A stretch of DNA of 64,000 bases from Pseudomonas linyingensis (GTDB lineage: Bacteria > Pseudomonadota > Gammaproteobacteria > Pseudomonadales > Pseudomonadaceae), in assembly GCF_900109175.1 (NCBI RefSeq), contig NZ_FNZE01000002.1, positions 248,001 to 312,000 of the forward strand, written 5' to 3'. Positions 63,946 through 64,000 of this stretch are shown piece after piece (the stretch's first letter is position 1; each line of letters opens with the position of its first letter). The notes beneath the pieces were generated by a model that did not search any database, was not told where the DNA came from, and saw nothing but the letters and a program-made list of their open reading frames with translations. The position numbers and the translations under genes are program-made.

Positions 63946-64000
63946 TCAGCGCACGATCAGCACGTCGCAGGGTGGCTGGTGCAGCAACTGCAGCACCAGA
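63946..64000 (-). CDS. Universal stress protein (UspA-like), C-terminal end only
   Basis: The last 17 codons of a minus-strand gene run off the right edge. They end HQPPCDVLIVR followed by TGA, which matches the typical C-terminal strand (PCDVLVV) of UspA-family proteins. The gene is convergent with the ParA-like gene. Too short for more than a family guess. Confidence 0.6.
   Translation of the reverse strand, partial: LVLQLLHQPPCDVLIVR

Overview
This 64-kb window is GC-rich chromosomal DNA from a Pseudomonas-type gammaproteobacterium (Pseudomonas sensu lato, including the Stutzerimonas/Azotobacter neighbourhood). The evidence is the gene order. From about 23 kb to the right end it follows the chromosomal backbone known from P. 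aeruginosa and P. putida: pip-dtd, rsmE-tatCBA-hisE-hisI, ubiB-ubiJ-ubiE, DUF971-hslU-hslV, ftsN-like-argS-priA, rpmE, nuclease, maeB, ponA, pilMNOPQ-aroK-aroB-damX, gltB-gltD-hemE, MFS/LysR/ParA/Usp. I see no rRNA, tRNA, CRISPR, prophage or insertion sequence, and no stretch longer than 300 bases without a gene.

Region 1 (1-23 kb) is more strain-variable and metabolic. It holds an aromatic-acid-type efflux pair (NodT-like lipoprotein plus FUSC membrane protein) facing an AraC regulator, and a solitary HpaD-like ring-cleavage dioxygenase. Housekeeping and small genes follow (YkgJ-type Cys-cluster protein, fbp, DUF924, lipoprotein, CBS protein), then a Tat-exported PhoX phosphatase. Next is an amino-acid catabolic module: a Na+-dependent SNF transporter, a leucine-dehydrogenase-type enzyme, a fused indolepyruvate:ferredoxin oxidoreductase, and a divergent Lrp/AsnC regulator. 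A DTG-motif periplasmic protease-like protein, a membrane-anchored stand-alone glutamate-synthase-like FMN protein and a Na,K-ATPase-like P-type ATPase close the region.

Region 2 (23-40 kb) is core information and envelope biology: proline iminopeptidase, D-aminoacyl-tRNA deacylase, an MFS permease, rsmE, the Tat translocase, histidine steps 2-3, ubiquinone synthesis, the HslUV protease with a clear heat-shock (sigma-32) promoter, an FtsN-like SPOR protein, ArgRS, PriA and ribosomal protein L31. The polyhydroxyalkanoate (pha) cluster that normally lies between the DUF971 gene and ubiE is cleanly missing.

Region 3 (40-64 kb) holds a secreted nuclease, malic enzyme, PBP1a, the type IV pilus alignment complex and secretin, shikimate genes, DamX, glutamate synthase, HemE, an MFS/LysR divergent pair, a ParA-like ATPase and the end of a universal stress protein. 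Several strong intrinsic terminators separate these units.

The best leads are the type-IIC-like ATPase (20.3-23.0 kb), a 142-bp long imperfect palindrome that ends inside the transporter gene (10.97-11.11 kb), the absent pha locus, and the rpmE terminator that doubles as signal-peptide coding sequence of the next gene. No completely unknown multi-gene system is visible.
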